A stretch of 14,148 bases of DNA from the NCBI GenBank assembly GCA_003646995.1, contig QMLZ01000054.1, positions 1-14,148 on the forward strand, given 5' to 3'. The position numbers were made by a program, and so were the translations under genes. Below, one piece after another: positions 1 through 9,659 of the stretch. Within the stretch, counting starts at the first letter, position 1. Every line of letters begins with the position of its first letter. The notes below the pieces were generated by a model, which saw only the letters and a list, made by a program, of their open reading frames with translations, did no database searches and was not told where the DNA came from. Source of the DNA: Deltaproteobacteria bacterium (GTDB taxonomy: Bacteria; Desulfobacterota; DSM-4660; Desulfatiglandales; Desulfatiglandaceae).

Positions 1-513
1 ATGGCGCAAGGACAGTTTGTACCCTTTGACAGGGTCCTTCCTGTAAACAAGCTGGTCAAGGAAACCAAGCTCGTTTTGCTTAAACGCGAGGTACTTTGGG
101 ACAAGATCCGCCAAGGAATCAGGGTACCTATTACTTTCGTAGTGAGCATAGCGCTTTAATGCCCCGTCGACCATAAAGAGCAGTACTCGGCCTCCCTTGG
201 CCAGACTCACCTTGGAGGCAGGTGCAGGATGACCGCCGAAGAGTATAACGCCCCACATCACCAGTATAAGAACAGAAGAAACTACAAGGAAATACTGAAA
301 GGGCCCCCACGGCCTCTTGCGCTTCTTGTGGCTGTCTCTAGAGCGTTTTTCTTTAAGCCGCGAGCCACCTTCTGACACCTCTCTGACCATTGCACATTGA
401 AAACAAGTGTATACTCCAGGCCTTACTTCCTCGGCACACTCGCTGCACAAAGGGGCATAACAGGTAGAGCAAAACTGTTCGGCCTTTCTATCTGGGTGGT
501 ATTTGCACTGCAT
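1..513 (-). CDS. Zinc-finger, single-pass membrane protein with pseudopilin-like C-terminus (partial)
   Basis: The frame is open for all 171 codons from ATG 513-511 to the window edge, so the C-terminus is missing. The N-terminus is Cys/His rich (C3, H6, C15, C18, C23, C26, C37, C40), like a B-box or treble-clef zinc finger. A very basic stretch (about residues 52-67) leads to one membrane helix (about 72-92), so the finger should be cytoplasmic. The outer part contains ALKRYAHYESNRYPDSLADL (118-137), which resembles the post-helix region of GspG-type pseudopilins, although no prepilin-peptidase cleavage site is present. An AAAGG ribosome-binding site lies about 6 nt before the start. The gene follows the secretion-type ATPase gene by 138 nt on the same strand, so it may be an accessory of that system. 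The family is not recognised; the zinc finger and helix are seen, and the pseudopilin likeness is inferred. Confidence 0.8.
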   Translation of the reverse strand, partial: MQCKYHPDRKAEQFCSTCYAPLCSECAEEVRPGVYTCFQCAMVREVSEGGSRLKEKRSRDSHKKRKRPWGPFQYFLVVSSVLILVMWGVILFGGHPAPASKVSLAKGGRVLLFMVDGALKRYAHYESNRYPDSLADLVPKYLAFKQNELGFLDQLVYRKDPVKGYKLSLRH

Positions 514-579
514 GGCAACCTTTATAGGCACTCGCTATATACGGAAAAGATAAATAACCCTGGAGCTCGAAGTAAAGAA

Positions 580-613
580 AGGCGTACCCCCCTATTCCCC
601 AAATGGTACGCCT
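580..613 (-). terminator. Intercistronic hairpin with short T-rich tail (terminator or attenuator)
   Basis: Perfect 9-bp inverted repeat, AGGCGTACC (580-588) and GGTACGCCT (605-613), with a 16-nt loop. Read on the minus strand it is followed by TTTCTTTACTT. It sits between the stop of the ATPase gene and the start of the zinc-finger protein gene, so it could end or reduce transcription into the second gene. The T-run is interrupted, so efficiency is uncertain. A protein-binding operator is an alternative. Confidence 0.45.
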
Positions 614-651
614 ATCAACATCGCGGCTCTAGGGTGCGGGAGCAGACCCTC

Positions 652-2592
652 TTAGTCCTGTTGGAGTTTGCCCCCGTTACTCTCCTTCAAGTCGTTCCTA
701 CAGTAAGGGCAAACAATCCAGTCCGGCTGGACTATGCGTCCGCAGGACTCGCAGTTGGGGACAATGGGATACTTGCAAAAAGGACATTCCTTGAAATCAA
801 GGCTTACGGCCTTTCCACATCTAGAGCATACGGTGGTCAGTTCTTCCTTCTGGTGCACAGCACGCAACACTTCGTCAATTGTAGTGATGCCTTCGCGTAT
901 TTTCCGCAACCCGCTGACACCTAGCTTGGTCATACCAGTGGCCATGGCCGCTTCCCTCAATGTGTCAGCCGAAGCCCCGGCTTGCACTAGTTCTCGAATT
1001 TTATGCCCCATGACCATGACCTCTTCTATGACAGTCCGGCCCTTATACCCCGTATAATTGCATCTAGAGCATCCCTTGCCCCTGTAAAACTTAAAAGGTA
1101 ACTCCTCGTGATTCAGGCTCAGCCTTGAGAGTAATTCAGGCTTGGGTACATACTCTTCTTTGCACCCCTCGCAAATAACCCTTACAAGCCTCTGGGCCAC
1201 CACCCCCAGCACTGAGGACGCTATAAGGTAAGGAGGCATACCTATGTCAAGCAGTCTCGTAACAGCCGAGGGTGCGTCTATGGTATGGAGCGTCGAGAGA
1301 ACCAGGTGCCCTGTCAAACCGGCCTGCAAGGCTATCTCCGCAGTCTCCATGTCCCTGATCTCACCTATCATGATGACGTTGGGATCCTGTCTCAAAATGG
1401 CCCTCAATATAAACGGAAACGTGAGCCCTACCTTTTCGTTCACCTGCACCTGGTTGATTCCACTCAACTCATACTCTATGGGATCCTCAACGGTGATTAT
1501 GTTGATCTCGTCGGACCTGATCTCCTTCATGCAGGCGTACAGGGTGGAGGTTTTTCCACTGCCTGTGGGCCCCGTTATCAAGATCATACCCTGCGGTTGC
1601 CGAACAAAACTTTTCAAGATAGCCAGGTTTTCCTCGCTGAAACCCAGCTCGTCCAAGGACAAAAAGGCCTCTTCCTTGTTAAGTATCCTGATAACCGCTT
1701 TTTCCCCGTAAAATGTGGGCAGAGTCGAGACCCTGAGGTCAACGGCGAAATTTTGGGACTTCACCCTGATACGACCGTCTTGGGGCAGCCTCCGTTCTGT
1801 AATGTTCATGCCACTGAGGACCTTGATCCGAGAAATAATAATAGGTTGTGTCCACCTTGGCAGTTTTATTGTATCCTGCAGCACACCATCTATACGGTTC
1901 CTGACCCGTACGTGATTTTCTTGGGCTTCAATATGGACGTCACTGGCCCCCCTTTTGATGGCATTCTTGATGATAAGATCCACCATTTTTACAAACGGCG
2001 AATCCTGTAACTCTTCTATCTCTTCTTCCTTTTCCGGCTCTAGCTCGTCAGGATAGAATTCAAGGAGTTCATCCTGATTAAATTCGTCGGTTACCTCCAC
2101 GAGGGATTTTTCAGGGTAATAATAGTGTTGGATTCTTTCCAAAATTTGGCTGGGGGTCGAAATTGCAGGCTGGATGTTATATCCGGTGATAAACTGCAGT
2201 TCCTTGATCATATTGAGATCGAGTGGATCCGCCATGGAAACATGAAGGACATTATCGCGCCGCTCAATCGGGATACACAAAAATTTGCGGCAAACCCCCT
2301 CAGGCAGACACTCCATCACATCTGAGCTTATTATATAGTCCTTGAGGTCCACAAATGGAATCTTCAACTGCATGGCCAAGGCGAAAGCTATTTCTTCTTC
2401 TGAAATTGCCCCCATATCCATGAGAACCTGGCCCAGCCTCTTTCCTGTTCCAGACTGAACCTTTAAGGCCTCTTCAAGCTTTTTCCTTGACAGCAGCCCA
2501 GTTTCCACCAGCAGCTCTCCCAGCTTTCGACGAGAGCTAAAGGCTTTCTTTTCTTTTACCGTATGAAGCCGTGTAACCTTTTCCTGAGCCAT
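652..2592 (-). CDS. gspE: GspE/PilB-type secretion/pilus assembly ATPase with MshEN domain and C-terminal double zinc ribbon
   Basis: Hexameric cytoplasmic ATPase of the type II secretion/type IV pilus superfamily, 646 residues. Residues 23-46 and 52-75 are two copies of the 24-residue MshEN pattern (R/K)LGxxLxxxG...L/I...L..Q, separated by exactly five residues; in MshE this arrangement binds c-di-GMP. The ATPase core follows: SDVH at 217-220, Walker A GPTGSGKT (341-348), Asp box ITVEDPIEY (366-374), Walker B region NVIMIGEIRD (405-414), His box STLHT (433-437) and the family's CxxC pair (C474/C477, C508/C511). After the normal C-terminus comes an extra tail with two evenly spaced zinc ribbons: C589/C592/C603/C606 and C614/C617/C628/C631. 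AGGGA precedes the ATG by about 7 nt. GspE versus PilB cannot be decided because no secretin, GspF or GspG gene is visible. The downstream neighbour is also a zinc-finger protein. Confidence 0.93.
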   Translation of the reverse strand: MAQEKVTRLHTVKEKKAFSSRRKLGELLVETGLLSRKKLEEALKVQSGTGKRLGQVLMDMGAISEEEIAFALAMQLKIPFVDLKDYIISSDVMECLPEGVCRKFLCIPIERRDNVLHVSMADPLDLNMIKELQFITGYNIQPAISTPSQILERIQHYYYPEKSLVEVTDEFNQDELLEFYPDELEPEKEEEIEELQDSPFVKMVDLIIKNAIKRGASDVHIEAQENHVRVRNRIDGVLQDTIKLPRWTQPIIISRIKVLSGMNITERRLPQDGRIRVKSQNFAVDLRVSTLPTFYGEKAVIRILNKEEAFLSLDELGFSEENLAILKSFVRQPQGMILITGPTGSGKTSTLYACMKEIRSDEINIITVEDPIEYELSGINQVQVNEKVGLTFPFILRAILRQDPNVIMIGEIRDMETAEIALQAGLTGHLVLSTLHTIDAPSAVTRLLDIGMPPYLIASSVLGVVAQRLVRVICEGCKEEYVPKPELLSRLSLNHEELPFKFYRGKGCSRCNYTGYKGRTVIEEVMVMGHKIRELVQAGASADTLREAAMATGMTKLGVSGLRKIREGITTIDEVLRAVHQKEELTTVCSRCGKAVSLDFKECPFCKYPIVPNCESCGRIVQPDWIVCPYCRNDLKESNGGKLQQD

Positions 2593-2634
2593 ATTCGGTC
2601 CCTAACCTGGGTTGTAAAAATGGCAAGCGAATTT

Positions 2635-2663
2635 AATCTATCACCTACTCCGGGCCCTTTCAA
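2635..2663 (-). promoter_or_regulatory. Sigma70-type promoter for the secretion ATPase gene
   Basis: On the minus strand TTGAAA (2663-2658) is separated by 17 nt from TAGATT (2640-2635). The -35 matches 5/6 and the -10 matches 4/6 of consensus. The predicted leader to the ATG at 2592 is about 35 nt and carries AGGGA as Shine-Dalgarno. It is the best match in the divergent region 2593-2819. Confidence 0.55.
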
Positions 2664-2686
2664 GAAAAATAACTTCTGCTTTTCCT

Positions 2687-2715
2687 TTGACTTAATATCG
2701 AACCTCTGATAAATA
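2687..2715 (+). promoter_or_regulatory. Weak candidate promoter for the CHASE2 kinase gene
   Basis: TTGACT (2687-2692) lies 17 nt before TAAATA (2710-2715). The -35 is good (5/6) but the -10 is poor (3/6), and the implied leader is about 100 nt. It lies within 30 bp of the opposing ATPase promoter. No better plus-strand candidate was seen before the kinase start. Confidence 0.3.
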
Positions 2716-2819
2716 TCTTTAATCTATTTAACTTTATTGCTCTTCGCCCGATTACTCTCATAAAGGTTTTCATCGCAAAAATTATTGTGCTCCTCATGAA
2801 CGCGGCGAGTATTTCGTGA

Positions 2820-5369
2820 ATGAAAAATCTTGTTAAAACTCCAGATATTATCATAGCAGCCTGCATAATAGTCCTGTTTGTATTATTTTCCATCTGGCCC
2901 CAACCTATTTTTGAAGCTGTCGAAAGGGTAATATATGGAACCGAGATGCGGTTGGATCTTCCCAGAACCCTGGGGGAAAACACTGTAGCAATCGTTTCCA
3001 TAGACGAAAAAAGTATAAAGCACCTGGGACCCTGGCCGTGGCCCCGGTCATATCTAGCCAGAATGATAAAAATTTTAAAGTCTAATGGGGCAAAGCTAAT
3101 AGGGTTAGACTTCCTGCTCAGCCAAAAGGATCACTCCCCGGGACTGGACCAAATCCGTGAGTTGAAAAAGGAGTTGAAAGGCCTAACCGTTACCCGGCAG
3201 GACCCAGAGAACCCGGGTAGTCCAAAGTGGTTGCTTAAGAGATTGACAAGGATAGAAGAAAATCTGGATACCGATCGGGAGCTTTGCGAGGCTGTCCAGG
3301 CCGCCCGCAATATCATCATGCCACTGCAAGGCAGGTTTGGCTTATACAGGTCCGAGTTGGTTTCCTCCCCTCTATTCCCTTTTTTAACCGAGAAGGGCCT
3401 CATTCCCTCGCAGGCAAGCCGCGAAGATCTTTCGGCCATTTCCGTCGACCAATTGAAAACCCCATATCCGGACTTGGCCAGGAACTGTTTGGGTCTCGGC
3501 CACATTAACCTATCCCCGCAGCATACCTTAAGGGGCCTCGCCCATTTGCCTTTCATAAACTTCCGGGGCTATATATTGCCCTCTCTGCCTGTGGAATTGG
3601 TGCGCAATTACCTTGGTATCATGTCAAAGGCCGTGAGCATGCCTGCTGGGAGAATGCAGCTAGGTGGAATACTTGTCCCTTCTTACAAGGCGCACATCTT
3701 TCCCAAGTTCAAGGGATCCACTGGATCCTTTCCCAACTATTCCTTTGTGGACATTCTGAGGGTCAAAAAGATCCCCGCAGTATTTGAGGGCAAAATTGTT
3801 CTCATCGGCTTAGTGGGAATTGAGGGAGAAAGGGCCTCTTGGACGCCGGTTGACCCAGCAATGCCCCACGTAGAACTCATGGCAAATGTAACTGACGCCC
3901 TCTTAACCGGTCGCTACTTGTCGCGACCCGAATCCGCTATATACTTCGAAATAGCTCTCACGATTCTACTGGGACTCGGAGCGGCATTCATCTTACCGAG
4001 AGTTCAGTATTTTCCCCGGACCCTACTTACCGCAGGCTCGCTCTTGGCCCTTTTTATAATTGCACTTACTCTTTTCATAGGGTTGGACGTATGGTTCAAG
4101 ATAACTTACATAGGCTTTTGCCTAGTGACCATCTATATTGCGCTATCGGTTAAAGAGCTTATCGTCACCGAAAAGACATTCGAGATAACTTCCAAGGAAA
4201 GCATTGAGACAAACCGAATGTTGGGCCTCAGCTTTCAAAGTCAAGGCCTGCTGGATTTGGCGTTTGAAAAGTTCCGGAAGTGTCCCCTGGATGATGCCAT
4301 GAAGGACGTTCTTTACAACCTGGGCCTTGATTTCGAAAGAAAAAGGATGCTAAACAAGGCCGTTTCTGTTTACGAGTACATATTGCGGGAAGGGGGGCGA
4401 TACAGGGATCTTGAAAAAAGAATACCCAAGCTCAAGAAACTGGCTGGCGAACTTCCCCTTGGTATAAGAAAAGAACGAAAAGAGACAAGGATCCCTCTCG
4501 CTGAAGACCTTGAGGTAAAGCCTACAGTGGGCCGGTATGAGATACTGGAAGAGCTGGGCCAAGGCGCTATGGGCATGGTTTACAAGGCACGAGACCCACA
4601 AATCAATCGGCTCGTGGCCATAAAAACCATCAGGTTCTCTGACGAATTCGAAGAGGACAAACTCCTGGAAGTAAAGTCAAGGTTCTTTAAGGAAGCTGAA
4701 CTGGCAGGCAAGCTGAACCACCCATCCATTATCTCCATCTACGATGTGGGGGAAGATTATGATCTCACGTACATTGCTATGGAATTCTTGGAAGGAGAAG
4801 ACCTGGAGAGCTTTTGCCACAAGGACAGCTTACTACCAATAAGAAGGGTTATTGATATTATGGCAGAGTCTGCCGAGGCACTGGATTACGCCCACAAGAA
4901 GGGAATCATTCACCGAGACGTAAAGCCAGCTAATATCATGCTTTTAAAAAACGGCCATATCAAGGTAACGGATTTCGGCATTGCCAAGGCAGTGTCTTCT
5001 TCACAGACAAAGAGCGGAATCATTTTGGGGACACCAAATTATATGTCCCCTGAACAAATAAATGGAGAACCCGTGGATGGCAGATCTGACATATTTAGCC
5101 TTGGTGTCGTGTTCTTTCAATTGCTCACAGGACAATTACCGTTCAAAGGAAAAACTCTCACCGAACTTTTTTATAACATCACGCAGGCCAAACACCCTTC
5201 CCCCAGGACCATCAATCCAAGGGTCATAAAGCCCTGCGAGCAGATTATAGACAAAGCCCTGGCAAAAAGAGCTGATCAGCGTTTCCAATCTGCCGGTGAA
5301 CTCGCCAAATACCTCCGACTGCTCGGAAAGAAAATGGATGAAATGAGGGCCAGACGCATGGATACCTAA
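2820..5369 (+). CDS. CHASE2-sensor, TPR-linked transmembrane Ser/Thr protein kinase (PknB type)
   Basis: An 849-residue receptor-like kinase. One membrane helix (about 7-28) leads into an extracytoplasmic CHASE2 sensor (about 30-370). Three membrane helices follow (about 376-393, 401-421, 425-444), the usual CHASE2 layout. Residues about 465-545 hold two TPR-like helix pairs. The Hanks-type kinase domain (573 to about 835) has its key residues: glycine loop GQGAMG (580-585), VAIK lysine K602, HRDVKP (D700, K702), DFG (D718) and activation-segment GTPNYMSPE (from G737). It should therefore be active, autophosphorylate and sense an envelope signal through CHASE2. The ligand and substrates are unknown. 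An in-frame TGA directly precedes the ATG, so this start is the earliest possible. The ribosome-binding site is weak (GGCGAG, 10 nt upstream). It is divergent from the secretion ATPase gene, a possible but unproven target system. Confidence 0.93.
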   Translation: MKNLVKTPDIIIAACIIVLFVLFSIWPQPIFEAVERVIYGTEMRLDLPRTLGENTVAIVSIDEKSIKHLGPWPWPRSYLARMIKILKSNGAKLIGLDFLLSQKDHSPGLDQIRELKKELKGLTVTRQDPENPGSPKWLLKRLTRIEENLDTDRELCEAVQAARNIIMPLQGRFGLYRSELVSSPLFPFLTEKGLIPSQASREDLSAISVDQLKTPYPDLARNCLGLGHINLSPQHTLRGLAHLPFINFRGYILPSLPVELVRNYLGIMSKAVSMPAGRMQLGGILVPSYKAHIFPKFKGSTGSFPNYSFVDILRVKKIPAVFEGKIVLIGLVGIEGERASWTPVDPAMPHVELMANVTDALLTGRYLSRPESAIYFEIALTILLGLGAAFILPRVQYFPRTLLTAGSLLALFIIALTLFIGLDVWFKITYIGFCLVTIYIALSVKELIVTEKTFEITSKESIETNRMLGLSFQSQGLLDLAFEKFRKCPLDDAMKDVLYNLGLDFERKRMLNKAVSVYEYILREGGRYRDLEKRIPKLKKLAGELPLGIRKERKETRIPLAEDLEVKPTVGRYEILEELGQGAMGMVYKARDPQINRLVAIKTIRFSDEFEEDKLLEVKSRFFKEAELAGKLNHPSIISIYDVGEDYDLTYIAMEFLEGEDLESFCHKDSLLPIRRVIDIMAESAEALDYAHKKGIIHRDVKPANIMLLKNGHIKVTDFGIAKAVSSSQTKSGIILGTPNYMSPEQINGEPVDGRSDIFSLGVVFFQLLTGQLPFKGKTLTELFYNITQAKHPSPRTINPRVIKPCEQIIDKALAKRADQRFQSAGELAKYLRLLGKKMDEMRARRMDT

Positions 5370-5394
5370 GCCAATTTTTTAGCTCAACAAAACT

Positions 5395-6363
5395 CTATAC
5401 TTTGTAATATTCCCTGTACCAGGCCACGAATTTTCGGATACCTTCCTCCACCGAGGTTTTTGGCTCATACCCCAGCATTTCCTTGGACTCCTTGATATCA
5501 GCCGCTGTCTCTGGCACGTCACCTGGTTGAATGGGCAACATGTTTTTCTCCGCCTTCCTGCCCAGTTGCTCTTCTAATACCCTGATGAATTCCATGAGTT
5601 CCACGGGATTGGAGTTTCCAAGGTTGAAGATAGCATAGTCAAAGCGCCGGTGCAGCGCGGCTACGGTTCCATCTACCACATCATCAATATAGGTGAAGTC
5701 CCTTCTCATTTTTCCATAGTTGTAGACATCAATGGGTCTGCCTTTTAGGATGGCGTCTGTAAAGAGGAATAATGCCATATCAGGCCTTCCCCAGGGGCCA
5801 TAAACAGTAAAATATCTGAGCCCTGTGCAGGGAATATCGTAAAGATGGTGGTAGGCATGGGCCATTAACTCATTAGCCTTCTTTGTGGCTGCATACAGGG
5901 AGATCGGGTTATCTACCCTGTCCTTCACACTAAAAGGCACTTTCTTGTTGCTTCCATAGACCGAGGACGAAGAGGCATAGACAAGGTTTCTTACACTGTG
6001 CCTTCTTGCAAGCTCCAGGATGTTAAGGAAACCTTCAAGATTACTTTTCTGGTAAGAAAAAGGATCTGTCAAGGAGTAACGGACGCCGGCCTGCGCCGCT
6101 AGGTTGCCTATGACCTCGGGACCATGGGCCTTAAAGATTCTTTCAAGCCCTTCCATGTCCTGGAGGTCTGTCTTGTAAAACGTAAAGTTAATGTATTTAT
6201 TAAGAATCTCGAGGCGGGCCCGTTTTAGGGAAACATCATAGTATGGGTTGAGGTTGTCAACCCCTACAACAATATGACCATCCTCGAGGAGTCGCTTGCA
6301 CAAATGAAAGCCTATAAATCCCGCAGCACCTGTTACCAATACCGATTCGAATTCAATGTTCAT
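5395..6363 (-). CDS. UDP-glucuronate 4-epimerase-type NAD-dependent epimerase (extended SDR)
   Basis: A 322-residue extended short-chain dehydrogenase/reductase expected to interconvert UDP-glucuronate and UDP-galacturonate for surface polysaccharide, in the cytoplasm with tightly bound NAD. Seen: the Rossmann motif GAAGFIG (12-18), NPYYDVSLKRARLE (39-52) typical of the UDP-glucuronate epimerase branch, SSSSVYG (131-137), catalytic Y157 and K161 (YAATK), and the branch signature RYFTVYGPWGRPDMA. Where relatives usually have VVHLAAQAGVRYS, this protein reads IGNLAAQAGVRYS, replacing the usual His with Asn87. AAGGA lies about 8 nt before the ATG. It stands downstream of the groEL terminator, so it probably has its own promoter; none convincing was seen in 6364-6465. 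Its 3' end converges on the kinase gene with only 25 bp between. Exact substrate is inferred from the motifs. Confidence 0.9.
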   Translation of the reverse strand: MNIEFESVLVTGAAGFIGFHLCKRLLEDGHIVVGVDNLNPYYDVSLKRARLEILNKYINFTFYKTDLQDMEGLERIFKAHGPEVIGNLAAQAGVRYSLTDPFSYQKSNLEGFLNILELARRHSVRNLVYASSSSVYGSNKKVPFSVKDRVDNPISLYAATKKANELMAHAYHHLYDIPCTGLRYFTVYGPWGRPDMALFLFTDAILKGRPIDVYNYGKMRRDFTYIDDVVDGTVAALHRRFDYAIFNLGNSNPVELMEFIRVLEEQLGRKAEKNMLPIQPGDVPETAADIKESKEMLGYEPKTSVEEGIRKFVAWYREYYKV

Positions 6364-6465
6364 GACATTTATCCTTTCCGCTTTCCTATTATGACCAAGT
6401 CGCCAATTTCATTGGGCCTGCCTAATTTTTCCCTAACAGTTGACATCGGCAAAATCAAGTGGGCC

Positions 6466-6510
6466 AAAAACAAAAATGCCAGGCACAGAAACAACACCCG
6501 TGCCTGGCAT
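6466..6510 (-). terminator. Strong intrinsic terminator after groEL
   Basis: A perfect 11-bp inverted repeat, ATGCCAGGCAC (6476-6486) and GTGCCTGGCAT (6500-6510), encloses a 13-nt loop. On the minus strand it is followed directly by TTTTTGTTTTTGG. It begins 31 nt after the groEL stop codon, so it should end the groES-groEL transcript and separate it from the downstream epimerase gene. Confidence 0.9.
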
Positions 6511-6541
6511 ATTCAGATCGATCTCAAAACTCAGCGTGACC

Positions 6542-8203
<1,662 letters not shown>

Positions 8204-8215
8204 CTACCTAGTTGA

Positions 8216-8506
8216 TTACTTTTCTACCACAGCTATTACATCATCTTCGCGCATGATAAGCAGCTCTTCGCCTTCTATTTTCACCTCTGTTCCTGCATAC
8301 TTTCCAAACAGAACGCGATCACCCTTCTTTACCTCAAGAGGGATCTTCTGCCCGTTGTCCAATAACTTCCCGTCTCCAACAGCTATTACCTCTCCCTCAA
8401 TGGGCTTTTCCTTGGCCGTATCAGGGATAATAATTCCTCCTTTGGTCTTTTCTTCTTCCTCAATCCTCTTTACAATAACTCGGTCACCTAACGGTCTCAG
8501 TTTCAT
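8216..8506 (-). CDS. groS: GroES, 10-kDa co-chaperonin
   Basis: A 96-residue lid of the GroEL chamber. It begins [20 protein letters not shown] and ends [15 protein letters not shown], both standard for GroES, with [13 protein letters not shown] and the mobile-loop region between them. The ATG at 8506 is chosen because GGAGG lies about 11 nt upstream and because GroES proteins begin at this point. A frame extension of 14 codons to a TTG at 8548 would place the Shine-Dalgarno inside the gene. It is the first gene of the groES-groEL operon. Confidence 0.97.
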   Translation of the reverse strand: MKLRPLGDRVIVKRIEEEEKTKGGIIIPDTAKEKPIEGEVIAVGDGKLLDNGQKIPLEVKKGDRVLFGKYAGTEVKIEGEELLIMREDDVIAVVEK

Positions 8507-8591
8507 GGTTCTATTCTCCTCCGAAGTTTTAATATTTTCTTCCGCCAAAGATCTATTTCTCTACTAAAGGAGCCCCCAAAGCAAGGCCACA

Positions 8592-8635
8592 GAGATATTA
8601 ATGGGTTAAATTAATCTCGAACGCCCGCTTGTCAA
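8592..8635 (-). promoter_or_regulatory. groES-groEL promoter region with overlapping inverted repeat; no CIRCE
   Basis: On the minus strand a perfect TTGACA (8635-8630) precedes TAATTT (8613-8608) by 16 nt, giving a leader of about 95 nt. The -10 matches only 3/6. An imperfect inverted repeat, ATTAATCTC (8610-8618) against GAGATATTAAT (8592-8602), spans the -10 and the likely start point and could be an operator. No CIRCE element (TTAGCACTC-N9-GAGTGCTAA) and no properly spaced RpoH-type promoter was found. Confidence 0.45.
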
Positions 8636-8671
8636 GGCCCCAAGCATATTTTTTTAATTCTTTTTGGCCTC

Positions 8672-9631
8672 TTATTCCGCCTTACCCAACCGCCATTCCA
8701 ATGTCTTCATGAGACCTTCCCCTAAGTCTGTCTTGGGGGCCCAATCCAAAACCTCTTTTGCCTTCTCCACCCTCAAACAGCTTCTGGTGAGATCGCCTGG
8801 TCGAGCAAGCCTTCTCTGCAGCACCCTCAATTCTGGAGGAACCTCCATGCCCGCGCGATCAAATGTGGCCACAATCTTTTCGTACAAAGCCAGGGTTTTG
8901 GTCTCGATTCCGGTTCCTATATTAATGTAATATCCATCTCCAGCGGTAAGGGCCTTAATGTTGGCCTCAACCACATCACCCACAAAACAGTAATCACGAA
9001 TCATCCCATCGGGGTCATCCTCAAAGTGGTAAAGTATAGATTTCTTGTTCTCCAGGATGTTGTCCATAAATATGGCCACCACACCTGCCTCGCCCTGCCT
9101 TATCTGCCTGGGGCCATAAATATTGGCATACCTCAACGTAGTGTATTCAAGACCGTACTGGTGTTTGTAAAACGCAAGGTATTTTTCTGAGCAAAACTTG
9201 GCCACTGCATAGGGAGAAAGTGGCTGGGGTGGGTAGTTTTCTGACGTAGGATACTCTTCGGCCTCCCCATATATGGCTCCCCCTGATGAAATGAATATGA
9301 CCTTTCTGGTCCCATATTTTACGGCGGATTCAAGTAAGTTCAAAAAACCCTTGATGTTTATGTCGGCATCATTGAGAGGGTCTTCCACAGAGGCTGGCAC
9401 GCTTATCTGGGCAGCATGGTGGTTAAGAATCTCGGGACGTTCCTTTTTGAATATTTCCTTTATCCGGGAGGATCTTATATCCTCACGGTAGAATGTAGCG
9501 GCTGGACTCACATTTTCCTTTGTACCACCTGAAAGGTCGTCCACCACGACCACCTCATGGCCTTCCCTTAAATATCCGTCGACCACATTGGACCCGATGA
9601 ACCCAGCCCCTCCCGTAACCAATATCTTCAT
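8672..9631 (-). CDS. UDP-glucose 4-epimerase-type NAD-dependent epimerase (extended SDR)
   Basis: A 319-residue sugar-nucleotide epimerase, probably making UDP-galactose or a related hexose for surface polysaccharide. Seen: Rossmann motif TGGAGFIG (6-13), NHHAAQISVPASVEDP (70-85), SSGGAIYGE (115-123) and catalytic Y141 and K145 (YAVAK), then LRYANIYGPRQ. These match the short bacterial/archaeal GalE-like branch rather than the UDP-glucuronate branch of the gene at 5395-6363. The ATG at 9631 is chosen because GGAGG lies 7 nt upstream and the Rossmann fold starts at residue 2. The frame extends 20 codons further to a TTG at 9691, but that adds unfamiliar sequence and removes the site's purpose. 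A small CAAGG/CCTTG hairpin abuts the Shine-Dalgarno. The gene precedes groES by 165 nt with no clear terminator between. UDP-glucose versus UDP-GlcNAc specificity cannot be told. Confidence 0.88.
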   Translation of the reverse strand: MKILVTGGAGFIGSNVVDGYLREGHEVVVVDDLSGGTKENVSPAATFYREDIRSSRIKEIFKKERPEILNHHAAQISVPASVEDPLNDADINIKGFLNLLESAVKYGTRKVIFISSGGAIYGEAEEYPTSENYPPQPLSPYAVAKFCSEKYLAFYKHQYGLEYTTLRYANIYGPRQIRQGEAGVVAIFMDNILENKKSILYHFEDDPDGMIRDYCFVGDVVEANIKALTAGDGYYINIGTGIETKTLALYEKIVATFDRAGMEVPPELRVLQRRLARPGDLTRSCLRVEKAKEVLDWAPKTDLGEGLMKTLEWRLGKAE

Positions 9632-9659
9632 TTCAAGCCTCCAAGGTTTTTTGCCTTGA

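Noticed and set aside
2660..3001. 113-codon minus-strand open frame across the divergent promoter region
   Set aside because: It is antisense to the kinase start, covers both promoter candidates, and its translation looks like non-coding sequence.
3711..3731. 21-bp near-palindrome with two GGATCC sites
   Set aside because: It lies inside the CHASE2 coding sequence and encodes ordinary residues; probably chance.
8507..8548. N-terminal extension of GroES by 14 codons from a TTG
   Set aside because: It would put the GGAGG site inside the gene, and GroES proteins begin at [10 protein letters not shown].
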